A stretch of DNA of 64,000 bases. It comes from Mycolicibacterium peregrinum. GTDB taxonomy: Bacteria; Actinomycetota; Actinomycetes; Mycobacteriales; Mycobacteriaceae. Where the stretch lies: assembly GCF_002102345.1 (NCBI RefSeq), contig NZ_LQPP01000013.1, positions 186,001 to 250,000 of the forward strand, read 5' to 3'. Positions within the stretch are counted from its first letter, which is position 1, and the number at the start of each line of letters is the position of its first letter. Below are positions 25,562 through 32,917 of the stretch, piece after piece. The position numbers and the translations under genes were made by a program. A model generated the notes under the pieces. The model saw only the letters and a list, made by a program, of their open reading frames with translations. It ran no database searches and was not told where the DNA came from.

Positions 25562-25912
25562 GTGTCCGCCCCAACAGTCGAGGCCGATGTGGCCGCGGTG
25601 CTCAACCCCTTGCCGCGCATGGCTTCCCGCGTGGCCACCCCGATTGACTGTTCCCGGCCCGTGCACAGCGCTGACGTCGCCCAATCGCGCCTGTTCGAGG
25701 ACATTCTGATCGGCGAAATCGCCGAGCTGCGGGATCTTCTCGCCGCCACCGAGCTGCGGTGGCGGCGGCTTCGGGAACGCAGCCGGGTGGCCGACGCGCC
25801 GATGCCCGAAGCGCTGGTCCGGCTGCACGGACGCATCGCAGAGGCCGAGCGGTTGCTCGTCCAACTTCGGTGCCGGTTCGGTTACGAGGGAGATTCACTC
25901 CGCGTGATTTGA
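25562..25912 (+). CDS. Hypothetical protein with predicted coiled coil
   Basis: The start is set at GTG 25562, which follows GGGAGCGGAAGC; earlier GTG codons (25478, 25526) would add 12-28 residues with no homology signal. The 116-residue product has a low-complexity head, then an amphipathic, Leu/Arg/Glu-rich stretch (FEDILIGEIAELRDLLAATELRWRRLRERSR, split here by a short gap, and LHGRIAEAERLLVQL) that looks like a helical hairpin or coiled coil. No known domain, signal peptide or membrane helix was recognised. It stands between the MFS and alcohol dehydrogenase genes; function unknown. Confidence 0.62.
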   Translation: MSAPTVEADVAAVLNPLPRMASRVATPIDCSRPVHSADVAQSRLFEDILIGEIAELRDLLAATELRWRRLRERSRVADAPMPEALVRLHGRIAEAERLLVQLRCRFGYEGDSLRVI

Positions 25913-25955
25913 ATTCCGCGGGTGCGCCCAGGACGTGCCGGCGCCGTCGGCGGGG

Positions 25956-26966
25956 TCAGTCGAATGTCACGACGATCTTGTCGGCGGCGCCGGGCGTCGA
26001 GGCGGTGGTGAGTGCTTCGTCGACGCGGTCGAACGGGATGGTGTGGCTGACGATGCGCGCGTACTTCTGCCAGTTGGCGCTGAGATCCTTGGTCACCTCG
26101 AAGATTTCGTCCGGGTAGCCCATTGAGCCGACGAACGTGATCTCGTTGCTCATCACCGAGAGGAAGTCGACGGGCACCGGCTCTTTGTGGACGGCCACGA
26201 CGCCGACCGTGGCGCCTTTCTTGGCCGCGGTCACCGCGGTCTGGATGACGGTCGGCACGCCCGCGGCGTCGAGGTAGATGTCGGTGTCGGCCTTGCCGCC
26301 GAACATGGCTTCGCCGGGCCCGTGCAGTTCGATGAGGCGCTCGACCACGTTCTCCGTCCCGGAGTGGATGACGGCGTCCGCGCCGATTTCCAGTGCGGTG
26401 TCCAGTCGGGCGGCGATGAGGTCGGCGACCACGATGTGTTGCACGCCAAGTGCTTTGAAGGCCAGGGTGGCTCCGAGTCCGATCGGGCCGGCCCCGAAGA
26501 TGAGCACTTTGTCGGAGGGCTTGGGCGCACACCGATTGACCGCGTGACGGGCGACGGCCATGGGCTCGTTGAGCGCGGCCACCTCGAACGGGATGTGATC
26601 GGGGATCACCTCGAGGTGGGTTCCGCGCACCGCGTCGGTGATGAGCAGATGCTCGGCCAGCGCGCCCCGGCCGCCGCCGTTGCCGATGATGTCGTGGGGA
26701 GACGCCATCGGGTCGACGACGACGTGGTCGCCGACCTTCAATCCGGTGACATCGACGCCCGTGGCGACGATCTCGCCGGCGGGCTCATGGCCCAGCGGCA
26801 TTCGGCCCTGGTGCGGTGGCAGCCCGCCGATCGCGATGTAGAGCGCATCGCTGCCGCAGATGCCGCACGCGCGGATCTTCACCAGCACGTCACGCGGCCC
26901 GACCTCGGGCCGGTCCACCTCGACGACACCCGTGGTTCCGGGCCCGGTCACCATCGCCACCTTCAT
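25956..26966 (-). CDS. Zinc-type alcohol/polyol dehydrogenase (MDR family)
   Basis: The 336-residue medium-chain dehydrogenase has the catalytic-zinc segment CGICGSDALY (Cys near 34), GHEPAGEIVATG with the zinc histidine/glutamate, and the NAD Rossmann loop VLIFGAGPIGLGATLAFKALG. The four-cysteine structural zinc loop is missing: the expected region reads DPMASPHDIIGNGGGRGALAEH. It overlaps iclR by 4 bp (ATGA) and has AAGGAG before its ATG, so it is co-expressed with and likely controlled by that regulator. Substrate unknown; sorbitol/threonine-dehydrogenase-like enzymes are the nearest types. Confidence 0.88.
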   Translation of the reverse strand: MKVAMVTGPGTTGVVEVDRPEVGPRDVLVKIRACGICGSDALYIAIGGLPPHQGRMPLGHEPAGEIVATGVDVTGLKVGDHVVVDPMASPHDIIGNGGGRGALAEHLLITDAVRGTHLEVIPDHIPFEVAALNEPMAVARHAVNRCAPKPSDKVLIFGAGPIGLGATLAFKALGVQHIVVADLIAARLDTALEIGADAVIHSGTENVVERLIELHGPGEAMFGGKADTDIYLDAAGVPTVIQTAVTAAKKGATVGVVAVHKEPVPVDFLSVMSNEITFVGSMGYPDEIFEVTKDLSANWQKYARIVSHTIPFDRVDEALTTASTPGAADKIVVTFD

Positions 26967-27862
26967 GCGCTCACTCCTTGTAGACGTTCTTCGATTCGGC
27001 GGGCGGCTTCGCAGACGTGTACGCCCAGTTCGTGCACCTGGTCGGCGCTGAGCGCGGCGAACGGCGCTGCGGTCACCGACATCGTCACCAGTCCGTCGGT
27101 GTCCCGGACCGGCGCCGAGACGGTGGCGACGCGGTGGGGACCGGCGTCGTCGAGTTCGCCCGGCAGATAGTCGACGAGGGTGAGGTCGGCGAAGGACCAG
27201 GCCAGGCGCCGGGTGATGGCGTCGGGCTCGCCCTCACCGGCCAGGGCGCGCAGGGCGGAATAGACCCGGACGTACTCGGGACTGAGCCGTTCGACGACGT
27301 ATCCGCGCCGGCGGACTTCTCCGAGGACCGCCGCCAGGCGCTTCCGCAACCCCGGTGACGGTTGCCCGACACCGTCCAGCCAGGCCTGCTGGGCCGGCTC
27401 GGGGGCCCATGCCACGTAGTCGCGCCCGAACGGAGCAACCAGCGGGATCCGGAAGTCGGTGCCGATGCGCGGAGCGGTGAGCGTCTCACCCACTGTTTCG
27501 ACGATCTGCAGGTTTGTCCCGTCGCGCTGAGCCAGAAGTACCTGTGCGCCAACCGATTCAGAAAGGTGCTGTAGCGCGGGCCGGAACCCGCGGTGATTCG
27601 CCGGGCGGCCGAGAGCGGCGATGGCCGGCCCGCAGGAGTAGCCCGCGCTGTCGTCGTCGCGCACGACCCACCGATGTGTGGCGAGGGTGGTCAGGATGGC
27701 ATGGCCGGTGGCCCGGCTGATGTCGAGCCGGCGGGAGATGTCGGCGAGGGTAAACGTGCGGTCGGGCTCGGCGGCCAGCAGCTGCATCACGGCGATCACC
27801 CGCTCGGTCGGCGGTGACGGCGCTTGACTGGCGGCGTTCTGCCGGTCTACGTTCAGCGTCAT
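26963..27862 (-). CDS. IclR-family transcriptional regulator
   Basis: The 299-residue protein (ATG 27862) has an N-terminal winged helix (ERVIAVMQLLAAEPDRTFTLADISRRLDISRATGHAILTTLATHRWV) and a C-terminal GAF-like effector domain from about 90 on (GAQVLLAQRDGTNLQIVETVGETLTAPRIGTDFRIPLVAPFGRDYVAW region, continued). It is divergent from the sulfotransferase operon across 58 bp that contain a perfect palindrome, and overlaps the alcohol dehydrogenase gene. It probably controls both arms of the cluster in response to a metabolite of the sulfated or hydroxylated substrate. Confidence 0.9.
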   Translation of the reverse strand: MTLNVDRQNAASQAPSPPTERVIAVMQLLAAEPDRTFTLADISRRLDISRATGHAILTTLATHRWVVRDDDSAGYSCGPAIAALGRPANHRGFRPALQHLSESVGAQVLLAQRDGTNLQIVETVGETLTAPRIGTDFRIPLVAPFGRDYVAWAPEPAQQAWLDGVGQPSPGLRKRLAAVLGEVRRRGYVVERLSPEYVRVYSALRALAGEGEPDAITRRLAWSFADLTLVDYLPGELDDAGPHRVATVSAPVRDTDGLVTMSVTAAPFAALSADQVHELGVHVCEAARRIEERLQGVSA

Positions 27863-27877
27863 ATTTTCGAACGCTAC

Positions 27878-27891
27878 GTCGAATATTCGAC
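27878..27891. promoter_or_regulatory. Perfect 14-bp palindrome, candidate IclR operator
   Basis: GTCGAATATTCGAC is its own reverse complement and sits midway between iclR and the sulfotransferase gene. A second related half-site, TATTTTCGAA, lies at 27862-27871. IclR regulators typically bind 12-15 bp palindromes in exactly this position, so autoregulation and control of the divergent operon are likely. Confidence 0.7.
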
Positions 27892-27920
27892 AGACACAAG
27901 TCGCACCCGAGGAGTGATCC

Positions 27921-29183
27921 ATGAGCAGCGCCTCCGACGTCATCGAGTTCGGCGACCTGGCGGCGCCACGGCTCACCGAGGCGCAGCGGCAGATTCTCGA
28001 CTACACCGAGTCCCGTCCGGTCGATCTGGACATTGCGACGATGCTGGCCGAGGCGCGAATGCAGGCCGGAGTCGATGACCTCGACGACACCGACGGTTTC
28101 AGTGACCGACTGGCCGCCCATGTCGCCGCGATCGAGGCCGACACCGGCCTGACCCAGCTGGCCAGGATGACCTTGCGCGCCAGGGTGGTTCGCCTGCTTC
28201 GCAACCGGCTGTCGCTGACCGATCTGATCAAGCGGTACCCCGAGATCGAGTCGATCCCGATCGAGAAGCCCTTCATCGTCGTGGGCATGCCGCGGTCGGG
28301 CACGACGCATCTGGTGAACCTCGTCGCCGCCGATCCGCGCCGCCGCGCACTGCCGTACTGGGAGAGCCAGGAGCCGATTCCGGCGCTCGGGCGTGGTCCC
28401 GACATCTACGGCGTCGACCCGCGCTATGCCCGGGTGAAAGCCGAACACGACGCGCTGATGGCCAGCACCCCGCTGGTGGCCGCCATGCACGACAGGTATC
28501 CGGAGGCGATCGAGGAGGAGGTCGAGATCCTCGACCTCGACCTTGCTTCGTATGTGCTGGAATGGCATGCGCGCGTGCCGGATTGGCGTGACTACTACCT
28601 GGGGCTGGATCAGACCCGGCACTACGCTTACCTCAAGAAGGTGCTGCAGGCACTGACGTTCCTGCGCGGTCCGCGGGCCTGGGTGCTCAAGAGCCCCCAG
28701 CACTGCGAGCAGCTCGGCCCCCTGATGGCGACCTTCCCTGATGCGACGGTGGCGTTCACGCACCGTGACCCCGTGGCGGTGATCCAGTCGGCCATCACGA
28801 TGATGGCCTACGGCGACCGGATGCGCCGCACCAGCATCGACCCCGACTGGCTGCTGGACTACTGGACCGATCGCGTACACCGGCTGCTCAGCGCCTGCGT
28901 GCGCGATCGTGAACTGGTGCCGGCCGACCGCAGCATCGACGTCGCCTTCCATCACCTCAACGGCAACGAACTGCCGTTGCTGGAACAGCTTTACGCCCGC
29001 GGGGGAGTCGAACTGACCTCGAAGGCGCGCAAACGCTTCGAGCAGTACCTCGACAGCAATCCGCGCGGCAAACACGGTCACATCCGCTACGACCTGCAAC
29101 GGCACTTCGGCGTCTCGGCCGAGGACCTGCGGGGCCGGTTCGACTTCTACTTCGACCGGTTCGACGTGCGGCCCGAGAGTTGA
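27921..29183 (+). CDS. Sulfotransferase family protein
   Basis: The 420-residue protein carries the PAPS 5'-phosphosulfate loop PFIVVGMPRSGTTHLVNLVA (about 116-135) and the 3'-phosphate region TFPDATVAFTHRDPVAVIQSAITMM, with LKSPQHCEQLGPLM between. An N-terminal helical extension of about 100 residues precedes the core. Mycobacterial Stf-like enzymes move sulfate from PAPS to lipids or sugars. GAGGAG precedes the ATG. It is the first gene of an operon that also holds an alkylsulfatase-like hydrolase, a pairing that suggests sulfation is an intermediate or reversible step. Confidence 0.87.
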   Translation: MSSASDVIEFGDLAAPRLTEAQRQILDYTESRPVDLDIATMLAEARMQAGVDDLDDTDGFSDRLAAHVAAIEADTGLTQLARMTLRARVVRLLRNRLSLTDLIKRYPEIESIPIEKPFIVVGMPRSGTTHLVNLVAADPRRRALPYWESQEPIPALGRGPDIYGVDPRYARVKAEHDALMASTPLVAAMHDRYPEAIEEEVEILDLDLASYVLEWHARVPDWRDYYLGLDQTRHYAYLKKVLQALTFLRGPRAWVLKSPQHCEQLGPLMATFPDATVAFTHRDPVAVIQSAITMMAYGDRMRRTSIDPDWLLDYWTDRVHRLLSACVRDRELVPADRSIDVAFHHLNGNELPLLEQLYARGGVELTSKARKRFEQYLDSNPRGKHGHIRYDLQRHFGVSAEDLRGRFDFYFDRFDVRPES

Positions 29184-29196
29184 GGAGGCGTCCACG

Positions 29197-30459
29197 ATGA
29201 GCGGCGAAACCAACGAACCGATCTACCGCAGCAGGCCAGGAGCCGACGCGATGGCACCCGCCTCCGCCGCAGCCGCCGAACAGATCGCTCCCGGGCTGTG
29301 GAGTTCCCCCGGCCTGTCGAACTCCTACCTGCTGACCACCGCCGACGGCCGCGTGATCATCAACACCGGCATGGGTTTCGAGGGCCCCGTGCACCGGGCC
29401 AACTTCGACGCCGTCGATGACTCCCCGGTGCGCTACATCATCTTCACCCAGGGGCACGTGGACCACGTCGGAGGTCTGGACAGCGTGCGCGACCCGGACA
29501 CTCAGGTTGTCGCGCAGGCGAACTGGACTGTCTGGCGGGACGACAACGAGCGGCTGATCCCGTACCGGGCGAGCCGTAGTGCGTTCGCCTTCAGTGAGAA
29601 GCTGGCCACCGGAATCCAGGCGATCCAGCGACGTCTCGGGACCAAGCGCCTCGCCGCCCAGAGCGTGCCCACCGTCGACATCGACTTCGACGAGACGCTG
29701 GCTCTGGAAGTCGGCGGGCGCCGGATCGAGCTCATCTCGGTCCCCGGCGGTGAGACCACCGACTCGCTGGTGGTCTGGTTACCGGACGAACGAATCTGCC
29801 TGTGCGGAAATACCTTCGGACCGATCTTCGGGCACATCCCCAACCTGGTGACGATGCGCGGCGACCGGTACCGCGACGCGCTCACAGCGATCGCGTCGGT
29901 GGAGACGGTGCGCGCGCTGCAGCCCGAGCTCCTGGTCACAGGCCACTTCGATCCGATCGCCGGAGCTGAGCGCATCGACACCGAACTCACCCGACTGCGC
30001 GGCGCGATCCAGTACATCCACGACGAGACTGTCGCCGGGATGAACGCGGGCAAGGACGTGGAGACGCTGATGCGGGAGATCACGCTGCCCGCCGAGTACG
30101 AGGTCGGGCAGGGCTACGGAAAAGTCGCCTGGGATGTGCGGGCCGTCTGGGAGAACTACTCGGGCTGGTTTCACCACCGCTCGACCACCGAGCTGTATCC
30201 GGTCGGGCTCGACGCCGTCACCGCCGACATCGTCGAACTGGCCGGCTCCGAAGCCGTGGTCGACCGCGCCCGGACCCACTTGGACGCCGGCCGCCCGGTG
30301 CACGCCATCCATCTGGCCGAACTTGTGGGACCCGACCATCCGGGGGCTCGCGACGTCCTGCGGCAGGCCCACGAACGCCTGCTGGCCGAGAGCACGAACT
30401 TCTGGGAAACCGCCTGGCTCACAAATCAGCTGAGCCGGCTGACAGCGAGGAACTCATGA
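29197..30459 (+). CDS. Alkyl-sulfatase-like metallo-beta-lactamase-fold hydrolase
   Basis: The 420-residue MBL-fold protein has NTGMGFEGPVHRANF, the metal motif TQGHVDHVGG (85-93), and ISVPGGETTDSLVVWLPDERICLCGNTFGP..GHIPN, resembling type III alkylsulfatases. The standard THxHxDH is TQGHVDH here, with Q85 replacing the first metal histidine, and the later CAE-type glutamate is an asparagine (CGN). A C-terminal helical part (about 270-400) resembles the alkylsulfatase dimerisation region. The altered ligands suggest a changed metal site. Its last four bases (ATGA) overlap the next SDR gene; it lies 13 bp after the sulfotransferase gene. Confidence 0.82.
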   Translation: MSGETNEPIYRSRPGADAMAPASAAAAEQIAPGLWSSPGLSNSYLLTTADGRVIINTGMGFEGPVHRANFDAVDDSPVRYIIFTQGHVDHVGGLDSVRDPDTQVVAQANWTVWRDDNERLIPYRASRSAFAFSEKLATGIQAIQRRLGTKRLAAQSVPTVDIDFDETLALEVGGRRIELISVPGGETTDSLVVWLPDERICLCGNTFGPIFGHIPNLVTMRGDRYRDALTAIASVETVRALQPELLVTGHFDPIAGAERIDTELTRLRGAIQYIHDETVAGMNAGKDVETLMREITLPAEYEVGQGYGKVAWDVRAVWENYSGWFHHRSTTELYPVGLDAVTADIVELAGSEAVVDRARTHLDAGRPVHAIHLAELVGPDHPGARDVLRQAHERLLAESTNFWETAWLTNQLSRLTARNS

Positions 30460-31205
30460 CCGCACGCGTCAACTTCGACTTCATCGGGACCACCGCACTG
30501 ATCACCGGCGGCACCAGCGGGATCGGGCACGCCACCGCGACGTTGTTCCGCGATGCCGGAGCCGAGGTGACGATCACCGGCACCAGGCCCGCCGCCACGG
30601 ATTACGACACCGACCTGACCGGCATGACCTACCGGCAACTGATGATCACCGACCATGAGTCGGTGGATGCCGTGGCCGAAAGCTTCGGCAGTCTCGACGT
30701 GCTGGTCAACAACGCCGGCGCGAATTTTCCCGGGGGACTGGACGAGTCGAAGCCGGACGGGTTCGACGCGTCGGTGGCGGTGAACCTCACGGGCCCCTAT
30801 CGGCTGACGGTGGGCCTGTACCGGGCGCTGAGGGCGTCCACCGCAGCGGGTGGTGCCAGCGTCGTCAACCTGGCATCCATGTCGGCCCTACGGGCGGTCC
30901 CGCTGGTTCCCGGCTACGGAGCGGCGAAGGCCGGGATCATCTGCGTCACCCGCAATCTCGCCGTCAAATGGGCCGAGAAGGGCATCCGGATCAACGCCGT
31001 AGCGCCGGGGGCGATCGACACCCCGATGACCGCGCCCATGCAGTTCGCCCCGGAACTGGTGGAGTCCGAGCTGTCGCATATCCCGCTGCGCCGCTTCGGA
31101 ACCGTCGGCGAGATCGCCCCCGCGATCGCGTTTCTGTGCACCGAGCAGAGCGCCTACACCTCGGGCACGGTTCTCGTGGTCGACGGTGCTTCGGACTGCG
31201 TGTAA
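30456..31205 (+). CDS. Short-chain dehydrogenase/reductase
   Basis: The 249-residue SDR has a full active site: TALITGGTSGIGHATA (NAD loop near 14-29), LVNNAG, catalytic Ser in NLASMSAL, and YGAAKAG with Tyr and Lys, then AVAPGAIDTPMT. It oxidises or reduces a hydroxyl/keto substrate. Coupled by ATGA to the alkylsulfatase-like gene and followed 3 bp later by an LLM oxidoreductase, it could act on the alcohol released by sulfate-ester cleavage; that is inference from the operon. Confidence 0.9.
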   Translation: MTARVNFDFIGTTALITGGTSGIGHATATLFRDAGAEVTITGTRPAATDYDTDLTGMTYRQLMITDHESVDAVAESFGSLDVLVNNAGANFPGGLDESKPDGFDASVAVNLTGPYRLTVGLYRALRASTAAGGASVVNLASMSALRAVPLVPGYGAAKAGIICVTRNLAVKWAEKGIRINAVAPGAIDTPMTAPMQFAPELVESELSHIPLRRFGTVGEIAPAIAFLCTEQSAYTSGTVLVVDGASDCV

Positions 31206-31208
31206 CCC

Positions 31209-32156
31209 ATGGCGCTGACGGTCCTGCGATTCAATTTCGCCTCCCCGCAAGGAGACCCACGCACCCAGAGCCGGCTGCTGTCGGCCTCGCTGGAACTGGC
31301 GCAGTGGGGCGAGTCCAAAGGCATCACCTCGGTCAGCGTCGATGAGCACCACGCCACCGGACATGGCTGGAGTTCGAATCCGATCATGGCGGCCGCAATG
31401 TTCCTCGCCCGTACCGAGCGGCTGATCGCCAGTGTGGACTGTGCACTCGGCCCGCTGTGGAATCCGGTCCGGCTCGCCGAGGACATCGCGCTGGTGGACA
31501 ACATGAGCCGAGGGCGGCTGTTCACCACGGTGGGCCTCGGTTACCGCGAAGTCGAATATGACTCGCTCGGAGTCGATTTCAGCAGGCGTGGCGCCCTGAT
31601 GGACGACCTGATCACCCGGATGCTTGCGGTCTGGGCCGAAACAGGTACCTGGACTCGGCCGCATCCCACGCTGTTCGTCGGCGGCGGGGTGCGGGCCACC
31701 GCACGGCGGGCGGCGCGATTCGGTCTGCCGCTGAGCCTGGTCGACCACCTGCCGGACATCGCCGATCACTACCGGGAACTGTGTGCGCAGCAGGGCGTCA
31801 CCCCAGCAGTCCTGATGCCCGGGCCGGTCAACCGCGGCATGATCTACCTGCACGAAGACCCGGACCGGGCGTGGGCCGAACTCGGCGAGCACATTCTCTG
31901 GGAGGCCGTCACCTACGGCGGCTGGTCGGTCGATCAGCGCTCGCTCATGCACCTGCCCGGAGTCCGCACCCTGGAACAGGTCAGGGAGTCGGGGCGGTAC
32001 CGCATCCTGACGCCCGAGCAACTCATCGCCGAGATCCGCGGCGCCGACCAGTACGGCCCGCTCGTCATGCATCCGCTCGTCGGTGGCATGCCGGTCGACG
32101 AGGCGTGGAAGTCGGTCGAGCTGCTCACCGACAAGGTGTTGCCCGCACTCGGCTGA
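31209..32156 (+). CDS. LLM-class flavin/F420-dependent oxidoreductase
   Basis: The 315-residue luciferase-like protein begins MALTVLRFNFASPQGDPRTQSRLL and contains ITSVSVDEHHATGHGWSSNPI, LASVDCALGPLWNPVRLAEDIALVDNMSRGRLFTTVGLGYREVEY (split here for brevity) and a VGGGVRATARRAARFG cofactor loop. It is the last gene of the sulfotransferase operon, 3 bp after the SDR. The EHH segment resembles flavin-dependent bacterial monooxygenases more than pure F420 reductases, so cofactor choice is open. Confidence 0.86.
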   Translation: MALTVLRFNFASPQGDPRTQSRLLSASLELAQWGESKGITSVSVDEHHATGHGWSSNPIMAAAMFLARTERLIASVDCALGPLWNPVRLAEDIALVDNMSRGRLFTTVGLGYREVEYDSLGVDFSRRGALMDDLITRMLAVWAETGTWTRPHPTLFVGGGVRATARRAARFGLPLSLVDHLPDIADHYRELCAQQGVTPAVLMPGPVNRGMIYLHEDPDRAWAELGEHILWEAVTYGGWSVDQRSLMHLPGVRTLEQVRESGRYRILTPEQLIAEIRGADQYGPLVMHPLVGGMPVDEAWKSVELLTDKVLPALG

Positions 32157-32223
32157 TCCCATGCCCGACCACATATCCCGACCCACGCCTACGCGACCGC
32201 CGGAGGTGGCACGATCAGTGGGT

Positions 32224-32568
32224 ATGGAGAAGATCTCGCTCACCGCGATTGCCCGTCAGCAGTTGGCCTCAGCCCGCACGGCCAACAGTGGACGCAGTGC
32301 GCACACTGTCTACGGCGGGCATGAACACCAGCTCCGCCAGACTCTGATCGCGATGACCGAGGGCACCGGGCTCGACGAGCACGAGAGCCCCGGCGAAGCG
32401 ACGCTGCAGGTGATCGAGGGCCGGGTGAAGCTGGCCAATTCCGAGGCCAGCTGGGAAGGATCGCCCGGCGATCACATCGTGATCCCGCGTACCCGTCACA
32501 GCCTGCAGGCGCTCACCGATTCGGTGGTGCTGCTCACCGTCGTCAAGGCGATGGGGCCGCACACCTGA
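32224..32568 (+). CDS. Single-domain cupin protein
   Basis: The 114-residue protein forms one small beta barrel: LDEHESPGEATLQVIEGRVKL resembles cupin motif 1 and SPGDHIVIPRTRHSLQALTDS motif 2, with several metal-type histidines. ATG 32224 is chosen; GTG 32218 in the same frame lies nearer to a GGAGG at 32202-32206 and is a real alternative. Small cupins can bind metals or ligands; no specific role is visible. It ends one base before the convergent glyoxalase gene. Confidence 0.82.
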   Translation: MEKISLTAIARQQLASARTANSGRSAHTVYGGHEHQLRQTLIAMTEGTGLDEHESPGEATLQVIEGRVKLANSEASWEGSPGDHIVIPRTRHSLQALTDSVVLLTVVKAMGPHT

Positions 32569-32569
32569 C

Positions 32570-32917
32570 TCAGCGGTGGCTCAGCACATTGACCACGTTG
32601 CCCGACTGATCGGCGAAGAAGAACCGCCGTACGCCCCACTCCTCGTCGCTGAGCGGATGCACGATCTCCAAGCCGGCCTCGACCGCGGCGGCGTACGCGG
32701 CGTCGACGTCGTCGACCTCGATGGAGACGGACGGGTTGACCGGCGCCGTCGCGTCTTTGGTCATCAGACTCAGCTGATGACGGAGTTCCGCGTCGGCCAG
32801 GGTGACGATCCAGCCGTGGTTCATCACCTCGGTCAACCCCAGGGTCTGGGTGTATGCGGCGGCGGTCGCGGCGAGGTCGGACACCGTGAGCACCGGCATC
32901 ACCCGCGACACTGTCAT
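32570..32917 (-). CDS. VOC/glyoxalase-fold protein
   Basis: The 115-residue protein shows paired beta-alpha-beta-beta-beta modules: RVMPVLTVSDLAATAAAYTQTLGLTEV, then SVSIEVDDVDAAYAAAVEAGLEIVHPLSDEEWGVRRFFFADQSGNVVNVL (here quoted only as guide to the second half). Such proteins act in glyoxalase, dioxygenase or antibiotic-binding roles. Its ATG overlaps the xpb stop (ATGA), so it is translated from the helicase transcript. No clear metal triad allows a specific assignment. Confidence 0.82.
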   Translation of the reverse strand: MTVSRVMPVLTVSDLAATAAAYTQTLGLTEVMNHGWIVTLADAELRHQLSLMTKDATAPVNPSVSIEVDDVDAAYAAAVEAGLEIVHPLSDEEWGVRRFFFADQSGNVVNVLSHR

